In this document: positions 25,867 to 34,228 of the stretch, in pieces | Layout: every line of letters starts with the position of its first letter | Position numbering within the stretch: the first letter of the stretch is position 1 | Assembly: GCF_003583365.1 (NCBI RefSeq) | Contig: NZ_QXED01000005.1 | Span: forward strand, 496,001 to 560,000 | Origin: Fibrisoma montanum | GTDB lineage: Bacteria; Bacteroidota; Bacteroidia; Cytophagales; Spirosomataceae | Length of the DNA stretch: 64,000 nt | Direction: 5' to 3' | Made by a program: the position numbers and the translations under genes | The notes under the pieces: generated by a model | The model's database searches: none | Told to the model about the DNA's origin: nothing | Seen by the model: only the letters and a program-made list of their open reading frames with translations

Positions 25867-26847
25867 ATGAGAATCAACGTAGGCATCATTGGCGGAGCGG
25901 GCTACACGGGTGGCGAACTGCTGCGTATTTTACTCAATCATCCTTTCGCGGACGTAGCGTTCGTGCACAGCAAAAGCCAGGCCGGCAAACCCGTGTACGC
26001 GACACATACCGACCTGCTGGGCGACACCGACCTGACCTTTTCGGGAGAGGAGCCCGCTACGCTGCTGACGCAGGAAGGACTCGATGCCATTTTCCTGTGC
26101 TCGGGTCACGGTGAGTCAGCTAAGTTTCTGGCCGAAAACGAAGTGCCCGATAACGTCGCCATCATTGACCTCAGCACCGACTTCCGCGACGAGTCCGGGG
26201 ACTTTGTGTACGGTCTGCCCGAGCTGCAGCGCGACCGGATCAGGGAATCAGACCGGATTGCAAACCCCGGCTGTTTCGCTACGTCCATTCAGCTGGCTCT
26301 GTTGCCCCTGGCTGCCGCCGGCCGACTCACCGACGCCGTGCATGTCAGCGCCGTAACGGGGAGTACGGGGGCGGGTCAGGCCCTGGTGCCGACTACGGGC
26401 TTTACGTGGCGCAACAACAACCTGTCGATTTACAAAGCGTTTTCGCACCAGCACCTAAACGAAATCCGGCAGAGCCTGACCACACTGCAGCCGGATTTTG
26501 AAAAGGCGATCAATTTTGTGCCGTACCGGGGCGACTTCACGCGTGGTATCATGGCCAACGTCTACACGCCCTTTGCCGGAACCCGCGAGGAAGCCAAGGC
26601 ACTGTACCGGGCGTATTACGAAGGACATCCGTTTACCCACGTGAGCGAAACGCCGGTCGATGTAAAGCAGATTGTGAACACCAACAAGTGCTTCCTGCAC
26701 CTGGAGGTCCACGACGGTCAACTACTCATTACCAGCGTGATCGACAACCTGACCAAAGGGGCGTCGGGGCAGGCCGTGCAGAACATGAACCTTATTTTTG
26801 GCTTGCCCGAAGAGGCCGGCCTCCGGTTGAAACCGGTGGCGTTTTAA
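25867..26847 (+). CDS. argC: N-acetyl-gamma-glutamyl-phosphate reductase (or N-succinyl equivalent)
   Basis: 326 residues. Rossmann motif GGAGYTGGELLRIL (residues 9-22), the catalytic Cys in NPGCFAT (C136), and the acceptor-binding PTTGFTWRNNN and HQHLNEI segments identify ArgC. It reduces N-acyl-glutamyl phosphate with NADPH to the semialdehyde in arginine synthesis. It follows argG and a glycosyltransferase on the same strand, with only a palindromic repeat between. A terminator closes the operon at 26883. The N-succinyl versus N-acetyl preference common in Bacteroidota cannot be read with certainty from the sequence. Confidence 0.95.
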   Translation: MRINVGIIGGAGYTGGELLRILLNHPFADVAFVHSKSQAGKPVYATHTDLLGDTDLTFSGEEPATLLTQEGLDAIFLCSGHGESAKFLAENEVPDNVAIIDLSTDFRDESGDFVYGLPELQRDRIRESDRIANPGCFATSIQLALLPLAAAGRLTDAVHVSAVTGSTGAGQALVPTTGFTWRNNNLSIYKAFSHQHLNEIRQSLTTLQPDFEKAINFVPYRGDFTRGIMANVYTPFAGTREEAKALYRAYYEGHPFTHVSETPVDVKQIVNTNKCFLHLEVHDGQLLITSVIDNLTKGASGQAVQNMNLIFGLPEEAGLRLKPVAF

Positions 26848-26882
26848 TGCTCATCCGAATGGATGCTGCCTTGAGACAACAG

Positions 26883-26917
26883 AAAGCGCGGGTGGGATGA
26901 CCCGCGCTTTTATTTTA
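26883..26917 (+). terminator. Rho-independent terminator of the arg operon
   Basis: A 10-bp stem (AAAGCGCGGG at 26883-26892 with CCCGCGCTTT at 26901-26910) and an 8-base loop are followed by TATTTT. It lies 36 bases downstream of argC. Confidence 0.9.
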
Positions 26918-27201
26918 CCTACATAGCAAGCCGGTTTGCCTACCAACCCCCGGCTTTCACCGTCATCGGTCCCACGGGCCCGGTTGTAGCGGCTACTTTT
27001 ACAGTGTCAATCAGACGAAACAGTTCGCAACAAAACAACGTACCGCTATGAAAACCTTCCTCTCTGTGTTCAACCTGGGCTTTCTGCTGGAGCTGGAAAA
27101 CCATACGCTGGGTTCGGTTACCTGCTAACCGGACAACCGGCTCATGCGTATCGGCAACACTCCTGGCTAAGTCCCAATAGCGGGTGCAATACGTCTGGTT
27201 C
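26918..27201. other. intergenic region between arg operon and LytTR operon
   Basis: About 300 bases without a supported gene. One tiny ORF at 27048-27128 on the plus strand (26 residues, starting MKTFLSVFNLGF) has no start-site signal or homology that I recognise. The convergent arrangement of the flanking operons means no promoter is required here. Confidence 0.4.
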
Positions 27202-27228
27202 GGTCAGGTGGCATTGAGCCGCCTGACC
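27202..27228 (-). terminator. hairpin at the end of the oxygenase-cyclase-kinase operon
   Basis: GGTCAGGTGGC (27202-27212) pairs with GCCGCCTGACC (27218-27228) over 11 positions with one G-U. It begins at the response regulator stop codon. On the minus strand there is no T-run after it, so termination is uncertain. Confidence 0.4.
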
Positions 27229-27986
27229 TATTTAAATCGGAAGCTGTTCAGAAACTCGTCTTTGTAGTTTTTGCCGAGCGGAACGATATGCGGCCCGATG
27301 GTCATTTCGTGGTCGTTGAACACATCCACGCGGCTGATATTGACCGCATACGAGCGATGCACACGGACCAGCCGTTTGTGGTTCAGTTTGTCAAGAACGG
27401 CCGTCAGCGGCAGGCGCAGCGCGTACTTCTTGGTGGTGGTGACAAACGTAGTGTAAATGTCCTCGGCTTCCAGAATCAGGATGTCGCTGAAGTGAATCTT
27501 CACGTACTGATAGCCCTGCTTGATAAACACATCATCGTCGATTTGCAGGATGGTGTCCCGCTCCGGAGCTGCGGCCGTGGTCTTGCCGGTAGGCAGGGAG
27601 CGCGTACTGAACGTATGCAGCGACATATCGATGGAAATCCGCAGGTTGAGCAGATTATACGGCTTGGTCATGTAGGCCGCCGGGTACGTTTGTTTGGCGC
27701 GGTCGAGGGTGTCCGAATCCGACAGGGCGGTCAGGTAGATGACCGGAATCGGCCGGACGTTGGTGATGCGCCGGACCGTTTCGATGCCATCGAAATCGCC
27801 TTTGATGTTGATATCGCACAGCAGTAGATCCACCGGGTTACGTTCGAACAGATCGACGGCTTTGGTGCCATTGTTGGCGATACCGACCACGTTGTACCCT
27901 TCGGCTTCCAGGCTGTCGCTGAGGGCCATTGCCAGAATAGCTTCGTCTTCAACGATCAGAATATTAACTTTTGTGTTCGACTCCAT
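27228..27986 (-). CDS. LytTR-type response regulator
   Basis: 252 residues. An N-terminal receiver domain (NILIVEDEAILAMALSDSL; phospho-acceptor Asp in LLLCDINIKG near residue 60; conserved Thr in YLTALSD; Lys in YMTKPY) is followed by a LytTR DNA-binding domain (DVFIKQGYQYVKIHFSDILILEAEDIYTTFVTT... and RVHRSYAVNI). It should be phosphorylated by the histidine kinase encoded immediately upstream (30 bases away) and bind direct-repeat DNA sites. It is the last gene of the four-gene operon that starts at 31730; targets are unknown. Confidence 0.93.
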   Translation of the reverse strand: MESNTKVNILIVEDEAILAMALSDSLEAEGYNVVGIANNGTKAVDLFERNPVDLLLCDINIKGDFDGIETVRRITNVRPIPVIYLTALSDSDTLDRAKQTYPAAYMTKPYNLLNLRISIDMSLHTFSTRSLPTGKTTAAAPERDTILQIDDDVFIKQGYQYVKIHFSDILILEAEDIYTTFVTTTKKYALRLPLTAVLDKLNHKRLVRVHRSYAVNISRVDVFNDHEMTIGPHIVPLGKNYKDEFLNSFRFK

Positions 27987-28016
27987 GGCAGGATGTACTA
28001 GTGATGATGTCTGAAA

Positions 28017-29942
28017 TCAGGCCAGTGCCAGTTCGCTTTCCGGAATGTGCAGTTGAAACCGGGTGCCGTTCGTGTTGTCAATGGTAAACTCACCCCCCGT
28101 CTGCTGACTCAGGCCTTTGATCAGCCGTTTACCAAACGAACCACCCGACCGCTCCCAGTTCGATACATCGATGCCGGGGCCGTTGTCCTGTACTTCGAGC
28201 ACAAGCCCGGCCTGTTTGTGGAGGTTGATGATCAGAACCGGCTTGTCGACGGCCCGGTACGCATACTTGAAGGCATTGGTCAGTAATTCGTTCAGAATCA
28301 GGCCGAGCGGAATGGCCAGGTCGATGTTCAATTCATCGAAATCACTATGGAACTGAAAATCAAACGAGCGCTCGCCGAAGCCGTAGGCGTGGATAAGGCC
28401 GGCTGTCAGTTCGCGAATATACTGACGAATATCGATAGTCGAAATCTGATCCGTCTTATATAACTGCTGGTGAATGAGGGACATAACCTCGATGCGCTGC
28501 TGCCCTTCCTGAAACGCCCGAATCGCCTGCTCGTCGGTCAGTTGGTTCGATTGCAGGCTCAGCAGGCCCGAAACGATGCTGAGGTTGTTCTTGACCCGGT
28601 GGTGCAGTTCCTTCATGACCATCTTCAACTGGTCCGACTGCTCCTGAATCCGGATTTTATCTTCGGCCAGTTCGCGGGTTCGTTCGGCTACTTTCTGCTC
28701 CAGCTGGATGTTCTGCGCAACAATGAGCCGTTCCGTTTCGTCCTTGTACGTCTTGATTTTGTAGGCAATGGCAATGGAAAACAGGATCGCATGGGCGTCG
28801 CTGCTCATCAGCAGCATGGTGTGGTTCAGCCATGAATAGGTCAGGATGCCGTAGATGTACAGCGACAGGTAAAGGATCGCGAAAATGGGAACGGAGTAGG
28901 CGATCAGGAACAGAAACGCCGGTTTATAGCCCGTGCGGTAAATCCGGGTACCCGTGTACAGCATGAAGGCCGCGGCCAGTGGGGTCGTGTTCTGGTAAAG
29001 AACCGCGATACGGCCAAAACCGAACACCGCGGCTATCAGAAAAATCAGAAAAAAGCCGAACAGCAGCCGAAATCCATACCGGATGATGGGGTCGGTCCGG
29101 GTTTTGATCCTCAGAAAATAGTAGGCAAACGCAAACGACAGCAGCGCCGTCATGATCGGGATGGCGTAGAACAGCCGGTCGTTGAGCCAGAACGGAATGT
29201 CGCGAAAGAGTTCGTAAAAGTGGCCCGAAAAAATGGCCAGTTGAAGCGTGAAGGCAAACAAATACCCGCCCAACAGCAGATAGTCGCGTTCGTGCGTTAC
29301 GGCGTAAATCAAGAGCTGATACAAAACGACAGCCAGCAGAATACCGAACAGCAACCCCTCAATAACATCCGTTGGGTGCGACTCTCGAATCAGGGCGTAC
29401 TGCGGATAAATACTGGCCGGCAGCGACTTCCGGTCGAACCGGTTCATTCTGAGCAGGTAAGTCTTCTGCTGCCCCGGCCGAAGCGGCAACCGCATGATGT
29501 CGCGGCTGGCGGGCAGGTATTTTTCGGCCATTACCGCCTGAAGGCCCCCTTTACCGATGGGGAACGTCCGGCCGTTAGACCATTCATAGAGCAGTACGGT
29601 AGCATAGCCGAGCGTTGGCACCACCAGGTACAGCGATTCGTCGGTCTGGTTGCGTACGGTAAACCGAAACCAGTACACATTGTTGGTGTCAACGTCGATG
29701 CGGACCTGGTGGTAGTCGAACGGCCGAAACGCCGACCAGTGCTTCCCGATCTGGTCGGCATGGACGCTGGATGTAAGCATGTCGCTATGGTCGGCCACAG
29801 CATAGATGCGCTTGGAGTCGGCAACGGTCAGCGGTTCGGCGGCCCAGGTGTCAGTTAGCCTGAACAGCAGCAGACTGATGAGGAAGCACCGGATGACGAA
29901 GTTCGGTCGCCTGCCTGTGTTGGATAAAAACATACACTGCAT
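28017..29942 (-). CDS. 7TMR-DISM sensor histidine kinase (HisKA_2 type)
   Basis: 641 residues. A signal peptide (LISLLLFRLTDTWA) is followed by an extracytoplasmic 7TMR-DISMED2-like beta domain (to about residue 185; FRFTVRNQTDESLYLVVPTLGYATV). Then come seven membrane helices (about 195-395), a short coiled coil (VAERTRELAEDKIRIQEQ), and a HisKA_2 dimerisation domain with the phospho-His in MKELHHRVKNNLSIVSGLL. The HATPase part has ILNELLTNAFKYAY (N box) and VQDNGPGID (G box). The start must be ATG at 29942 or 29933, because no other start precedes the signal peptide; the gene therefore overlaps the end of the cyclase-like gene by at least 83 bases. 7TMR-DISM domains often bind carbohydrates or other small ligands. 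Confidence 0.93.
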   Translation of the reverse strand: MQCMFLSNTGRRPNFVIRCFLISLLLFRLTDTWAAEPLTVADSKRIYAVADHSDMLTSSVHADQIGKHWSAFRPFDYHQVRIDVDTNNVYWFRFTVRNQTDESLYLVVPTLGYATVLLYEWSNGRTFPIGKGGLQAVMAEKYLPASRDIMRLPLRPGQQKTYLLRMNRFDRKSLPASIYPQYALIRESHPTDVIEGLLFGILLAVVLYQLLIYAVTHERDYLLLGGYLFAFTLQLAIFSGHFYELFRDIPFWLNDRLFYAIPIMTALLSFAFAYYFLRIKTRTDPIIRYGFRLLFGFFLIFLIAAVFGFGRIAVLYQNTTPLAAAFMLYTGTRIYRTGYKPAFLFLIAYSVPIFAILYLSLYIYGILTYSWLNHTMLLMSSDAHAILFSIAIAYKIKTYKDETERLIVAQNIQLEQKVAERTRELAEDKIRIQEQSDQLKMVMKELHHRVKNNLSIVSGLLSLQSNQLTDEQAIRAFQEGQQRIEVMSLIHQQLYKTDQISTIDIRQYIRELTAGLIHAYGFGERSFDFQFHSDFDELNIDLAIPLGLILNELLTNAFKYAYRAVDKPVLIINLHKQAGLVLEVQDNGPGIDVSNWERSGGSFGKRLIKGLSQQTGGEFTIDNTNGTRFQLHIPESELALA

Positions 29943-30570
29943 TCAGAATAAAAACGGCAAGGGTTAACAACTGGAGAAAATGCTTGTCGGGGTATTTGAG
30001 CCAGACAAACACGCTCATCAGTGTGTTGCTGATAAGCTGACACCAGGCCGATAAGCCTGAAAACACGCTGCCCGCCGGCCGGCTGATAATGTGCTGAATA
30101 TACAGCGCCGACATCACGACCGTAATGATGTAGGCCGACGTAGCGCCCATGCTGGTGTCGTAGCCTTCCTGATAGAAGAAATAAAACACCGGAATCCAGA
30201 ACAGAAACACGGATATCTTGATCCAGGCAAAATACGGCCGCACCGCGGGGTTAACGATTTGCTTGCTGCCGTAGCGCAGGAGCAGGATAAAAATGAAAAT
30301 ATCCATAAAGAACCAGCCGCGCAGGCCCCAGACAAACAGCCGGCCCATGTCGGTGAGCAGGACGAAGCCCCACACCAGCTCCCAGGCAAAGTTGGACGCC
30401 CCCGCCAGATACGGCATCTCGACGTACTGGTAACGGAGGCCATTGCGGATGATGATGCCGTAGGCAATGTTCCAGAATACCGTACCGACCAGCACGAGAC
30501 CAATCTCAAGGGGGGTGTAGTCGCAGAGGTTAAGCCACTGATCGGGCGTATAGGTACAGGGTGGTTTCAT
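29851..30570 (-). CDS. seven-helix membrane protein resembling Pyr4/PaxB-type terpene cyclases
   Basis: 239 residues with about seven membrane helices. The second helix and loop show W-N-I-A-Y, then Y-x-x-x-MP, then SNFAWELV with Glu64. This matches the recalled pattern of fungal membrane terpene cyclases Pyr4 and PaxB, whose catalytic Glu lies at the same position in an NFAWE motif within proteins of the same size. The second acidic residue of Pyr4 (Asp near 218) seems replaced by Asn210 in ILNAVYVF, so activity may differ. The start ATG overlaps the MpaB-like stop (ATGA), and the last 83-92 bases are shared with the kinase gene in another frame. Alternative: an unrelated small membrane protein. 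The family call needs an HMM or structure comparison. Confidence 0.55.
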   Translation of the reverse strand: MKPPCTYTPDQWLNLCDYTPLEIGLVLVGTVFWNIAYGIIIRNGLRYQYVEMPYLAGASNFAWELVWGFVLLTDMGRLFVWGLRGWFFMDIFIFILLLRYGSKQIVNPAVRPYFAWIKISVFLFWIPVFYFFYQEGYDTSMGATSAYIITVVMSALYIQHIISRPAGSVFSGLSAWCQLISNTLMSVFVWLKYPDKHFLQLLTLAVFILNAVYVFIQHRQATELRHPVLPHQSAAVQAN

Positions 30571-31730
30571 CGGGGTTCGTTTTGTCGGCGAAGGGCCTCA
30601 GCGCCTTCGGTAAGGTAGGAGGGTATGTAGAACTGAACGTGCTTGAAGCCGTTGAACATCGTGGTGGTGTTCTGCAGGAAATCGACGGACATTTTTCCGA
30701 GCAGCCACCGCAGCACGGGTACGAGGGTTTCGGCCCGCTGACGCCCCGAAGTCAGCAGCTTGATCCGGTTGGCTACCCGGCGCTGGTTGGCCAATGGGAT
30801 CTGACCAATACCCAGTACGTCGCCGACGTGGTTGCCGCAATAGTAGCGGATCAGCACGGGCACCGCCGGTTTGAGCAGTACCCCCACTTTCCGGCCCATG
30901 TCTTCGGCGAGTGCCGCGGCCAGCTGAACACCCCAGGGCGAAGCCGCCAGCTGCTGGTCGAAGATCGTGTAGCCCAATTGCAGCGCTTCGTCGTAGTTGG
31001 GGGCCATCAGCCGTTCGTCGAGGCCCAGCCAGTGACCCACTACGTTCCAGCAGTGGATGTACGCGTCTTTCTGTTCCTGACTCAGCTTATAGCCGCTCAT
31101 CTCAAGGCCTTCGACGACCAGCGCGCTGAACGACAGCAGCGTACCGGCCATATCCTCCTGATTGATCGGCGCGCCGTGGTTCTGGTGATCCCAGTCGCGC
31201 TGGGTAATGAGCAGGTGCCGGATCGAGGCATGAATCAGCCGGACCTTCTGGGTTGTTATAATCCCACGCCCGCCCGGCGACAAGCCTCCCGGCTCCATCG
31301 CATAGATGACAAACTGCGCCGTTTCCATCAGCCGCCGGACCAGATTCGGTACGCCATCGCGGGCGGTGAGCAGCCCGGTTTCGTAGAGCACTTTCGAGCC
31401 GTTGGCGCAGGAATAGGCCATGGGCAGCGAGCGAAAGTTCAGCAGCATCGCGATCGTAACGGCGTTGGTGGCAAACACCCGCTGGGCCGTACGGATGGCA
31501 TCCGGATTGGCCCAGGCTGGGGGCAGGGCAGTTTCTTCGAGATACTGGTCCAGTCGTTCGCCAATTGGGCCGGGTAGCAGGCTTCCCCGCAGGTCGTAAT
31601 TGCGGGTCAGGGTTTGCAGCAGGCGGTTGGCTGCCTGGATGTCATGATCACGCACCAGATCAGCGATCAGGGCGTCGGCCACGGCATCCTGTTGCATTCG
31701 GAAAGCGGAGAGGTCGGTGGCAGGAAGCAT
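30567..31730 (-). CDS. MpaB/latex-clearing-type oxygenase (DUF2236 family)
   Basis: 387 residues, mainly helical, without signal peptide. It carries the core of the ER-bound oxygenase mpaB / rubber oxygenase domain: a GLLTARDGVPNLVRRLMETA helix, TQKVRLIHASIRHLL with R164, H167 and H172, then GAPINQEDMAGTLLSFS, the family signature. Known members are b-type haem oxygenases that cleave polyisoprene (Lcp) or the farnesyl chain of mycophenolate precursors (MpaB'). The axial haem ligand is one of these His, not assigned here. It is the first gene of an operon with a cyclase-like membrane protein (4-nt overlap), a histidine kinase and a LytTR regulator, pointing to an isoprenoid substrate under dedicated sensing. 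Confidence 0.8.
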   Translation of the reverse strand: MLPATDLSAFRMQQDAVADALIADLVRDHDIQAANRLLQTLTRNYDLRGSLLPGPIGERLDQYLEETALPPAWANPDAIRTAQRVFATNAVTIAMLLNFRSLPMAYSCANGSKVLYETGLLTARDGVPNLVRRLMETAQFVIYAMEPGGLSPGGRGIITTQKVRLIHASIRHLLITQRDWDHQNHGAPINQEDMAGTLLSFSALVVEGLEMSGYKLSQEQKDAYIHCWNVVGHWLGLDERLMAPNYDEALQLGYTIFDQQLAASPWGVQLAAALAEDMGRKVGVLLKPAVPVLIRYYCGNHVGDVLGIGQIPLANQRRVANRIKLLTSGRQRAETLVPVLRWLLGKMSVDFLQNTTTMFNGFKHVQFYIPSYLTEGAEALRRQNEPR

Positions 31731-31806
31731 TTATTAAAAAAGTAAAGGTCAGGTCGTTCGTGTGGCTATAAAGCTACCAAAAATTGCATTGGTCTGCATG
31801 AAAATG

Positions 31807-31831
31807 GTCGGGGACGACCAGCGCCCCCGAC
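31807..31831 (-). terminator. probable terminator of the TonB_C gene
   Basis: On the minus strand GTCGGGG (31831-31825) and CCCCGAC (31813-31807) form a stem followed by CATTTT. A second GGCCCG/CGGGCC hairpin precedes it near 31834-31855. It lies between the TonB_C gene and the start of the oxygenase operon. Confidence 0.5.
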
Positions 31832-31898
31832 TGGCCCGGCTGCAGAAACGGGCCTTCTTCATGTATAGTTGGACAAGCGTACTGATTTAGTTTGTTGA

Positions 31899-32330
31899 TT
31901 AATCAATTTTGAACGTAACCGGAAAGTCGATCCAGTGAGCAACCGTTTCACCCTGCAGCTGAGCCGGCATCCAGCGGGGCATTTTTGCAACCGCATCCAG
32001 TACCGCCTTGTCGAGCAGTTTCCCGGCCGATTGAATGATCCGTACTTTTTCAAAGGTGCCGTCGGGTTTGACCCGGAACTGCACACGAACCGTTCCTTCG
32101 ACGCCCAGGCTGCGGGCTGCTTCGGGGTATTCTACCGTAACGGCCAGGTAGGCGTAGAGCGCCCTATGACCACCCGGGAAACTCGGGGCTACACTGACGG
32201 CCGGACTGTTTTCTACGTTGTAGGCCGGTAAAGCGGGTTTTTCAAAGTTGGCCTGTACCAGGGTTTGAGCAGACGCAAACGTTACCAGGGTGCTGAAGGC
32301 AGCGATCAGGAGGAAGATAGTCGGTTTCAT
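31899..32330 (-). CDS. exported TonB C-terminal domain protein
   Basis: 143 residues from the ATG at 32330, which begins a cleavable-looking signal peptide (MKPTIFLLIAAF...ASAQ). The C-terminal 80 residues are a TonB_C domain: YPEAARSLGVEGTVRVQFRVKPDGTFEKVRII and the closing MPRWMPAQLQGETVAHWIDFPVTF. The membrane anchor and proline-rich spanner of a real TonB are missing, so it is probably a periplasmic TonB_C protein of the type common in Bacteroidota, not a complete energy transducer. It is 14 bases downstream of the hydrolase gene and may be co-transcribed with it. Confidence 0.88.
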   Translation of the reverse strand: MKPTIFLLIAAFSTLVTFASAQTLVQANFEKPALPAYNVENSPAVSVAPSFPGGHRALYAYLAVTVEYPEAARSLGVEGTVRVQFRVKPDGTFEKVRIIQSAGKLLDKAVLDAVAKMPRWMPAQLQGETVAHWIDFPVTFKID

Positions 32331-32344
32331 GATGAACACTAGAT

Positions 32345-33289
32345 TTATTGTTGGTTGATTGGTTGATACGCGTAAAAAGCAAAGTGTGGTGATGCGGAAC
32401 GGGACGTTGGCTGGGGTGGGACCGGTGTGGGCAGATACGTGTCGAACCAGTCGCTAACCATGTCCCATAGAAAGCTGGCAAATCGCTTACGGAAAAAATT
32501 CAGGTGGCCGACCGGCTCGTGTTGTGTAGCGGCCGGTTCGAGCCGCCGGCGGACAATCCGGGCGTTGGACAGTTCGCCGAAAAAGCGGTCCAGTGCCTGG
32601 GTCGTGCAGATTGGATCGTCGTACGTGGTCATGGCCATTACCGGGCAGCGAATCCGTTCCGGCGTTGGCTGTAGGCCCAGCGTTTTCAGGTAAGTGTAGA
32701 TGTCGGTGTATTTCCGGCGGTTGTGGATGTCGCGGACCAGCGTAGCGGGCAGGTTTTCCATCCCCAGGTGCCATTGCCGACCGGGCATATAACCAACCAG
32801 TTTCGTTACCGTCGGCATGATGACATGCCAGTTCAGGAAGGTCTGGGTGCGGGTCCACCAGTCGGGGCCCCAGTCCTTGTAGTAAGCCATCTGCGTACCG
32901 ACCGTAAACATGGTGTAGAACCGGTTGTTCTTCTGCGACAGCACGGCGCAGATACCGCCCAGTGAGTGGCCAAGCAGACCAATGGGTTTGGTTGGAAACG
33001 CGCCTTCAATCCAGCCAACCACATCGTCGAAGTCGCTGGCCATGACGCTGATACCCGCTTCGAATCGGCGCGTCAGCCGTTCCGGTGCCGACTGCCCGAT
33101 ACCCCGGTAGTCGTAGGTCAGTACGGCAAATCCCTGCTCTTCGAGGAATGCCGCGAGATTGAAGTAAAAGTATTGCCCTACCGCACAGGCACCGCTTATA
33201 AGTAGTACTGCTTTTGGGTTGACAGGCTGGAACAGGTGTGCTGTCAGTGAGTATCTGTCCCGGGTCGGTATGGTAAATTGCACCTTCAT
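32345..33289 (-). CDS. alpha/beta hydrolase
   Basis: 314 residues from the ATG at 33289; the in-frame TTG at 33298 is rejected. Strand-loop LTYDYRGIGQSAPE, the nucleophile elbow GLLGHSLGGI, and a C-terminal His in the EPVGHLNFF segment define the fold. It acts on esters or thioesters; substrates unknown. The family resembles serine aminopeptidase S33-type hydrolases of about 300 residues. No signal peptide is visible, so it is cytoplasmic. Upstream, 33290-33578 (289 bases) holds no supported gene. Confidence 0.88.
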   Translation of the reverse strand: MKVQFTIPTRDRYSLTAHLFQPVNPKAVLLISGACAVGQYFYFNLAAFLEEQGFAVLTYDYRGIGQSAPERLTRRFEAGISVMASDFDDVVGWIEGAFPTKPIGLLGHSLGGICAVLSQKNNRFYTMFTVGTQMAYYKDWGPDWWTRTQTFLNWHVIMPTVTKLVGYMPGRQWHLGMENLPATLVRDIHNRRKYTDIYTYLKTLGLQPTPERIRCPVMAMTTYDDPICTTQALDRFFGELSNARIVRRRLEPAATQHEPVGHLNFFRKRFASFLWDMVSDWFDTYLPTPVPPQPTSRSASPHFAFYAYQPINQQ

Positions 33290-33578
33290 GACTTTCAATC
33301 GTTTTATCTTGTTCAGATTGACGATTCAAAGGTGCAAAGCGGATCAATACCCGTTTTGAGGAGGTAGGTTAAGCGCCGTATTCAGTAGGTTAACGGGCGA
33401 ACTGTGTAGGTGAAAAATTTAACGGTAACCAAGCGATCGGTCATGTGGCGTAACCTGCCCGACAGTTGTTTGCCAAATCAGCCTGCTTAAGGGTTGCTTC
33501 GGGCGAGTGCGGAACTTCTTTGGTATTGTATTCTGGGTTGCCTCGGCAAGGAAAACGAACCGATGAAGGAAAATCACC

Positions 33579-34187
33579 TCAGGTCGATAGCCGTTTCATT
33601 GTCCAGTACGTTGGCCCACCATTGGGAAGGGTACACTTACCCAATGTCTGAAAGCCGTGCTTTTCGTAAAAATGCAGGTTTTGTCTGACAAATGTTTCCA
33701 GATAGCAGGCTTGCCCGGCCCTATCAGCCTGGGTCAGGACTGGTCGTATTAAGTGGCTACCCAGGCCCTTTCCCTGCTGGTACGGATCAACCGCCAAGGC
33801 CATCAGATACCAGTGAGGTTCTGGCATCAATGCCCTGCGTTTGCTGCTCAGATGCGTTCCAAGTTGGCCAAGACGTACCACTGCACTGAATCTCAGCCGC
33901 AACGGTAAAGCTAAAAAACCCGCTCGCCATGAGTCAATGAAGCCTGCATGACGACCGGGCGCGGCCCAGATGGCAGCTCCATTACGTTCGTCAGTTGTGT
34001 ACACAGTGCCCACCTGCTGCCCGATCCGGATGAAACAACTGAACATGGCAGGCAGGGTTTGTCGACGCCGGGCTTCGTCGGGCTGCGTATAAACGAAGTT
34101 TGGACCCTGCAGAAACGCACGGGCCATCGTCTCCGCCAGGGGGCGTACATCTGAATCAATCAGTCGAATAACCGGAGGTTGTTCCAT
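33579..34187 (-). CDS. GNAT family N-acetyltransferase
   Basis: 202 residues from the ATG at 34187. A further in-frame ATG at 34223, 5 bases after the barrel gene stop, is possible if translation is coupled. Motif A of the GNAT fold is VDPYQQGKGLGSHLIRPVL, with CYLETFVRQNLHFYEKHGFQ as motif B (the R/QN-HxFYxKxGF pattern). It transfers acetyl from acetyl-CoA to an amine; the acceptor is unknown. It follows the barrel-type gene on the same strand. Confidence 0.88.
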   Translation of the reverse strand: MEQPPVIRLIDSDVRPLAETMARAFLQGPNFVYTQPDEARRRQTLPAMFSCFIRIGQQVGTVYTTDERNGAAIWAAPGRHAGFIDSWRAGFLALPLRLRFSAVVRLGQLGTHLSSKRRALMPEPHWYLMALAVDPYQQGKGLGSHLIRPVLTQADRAGQACYLETFVRQNLHFYEKHGFQTLGKCTLPNGGPTYWTMKRLST

Positions 34188-34228
34188 AATTGAGGCACAA
34201 GTGGGTCGGGCTATTTTCAACATCAAGC

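Noticed and set aside
27048-27128. 26-residue ORF downstream of argC (starts MKTFLSVFNLGF)
   Set aside because: Too short, without a ribosome binding site or partner gene; noted only as part of the intergenic region.
30561-31577. 338-residue plus-strand ORF opposite the oxygenase
   Set aside because: Antisense shadow of a conserved gene; no start signal or family features.
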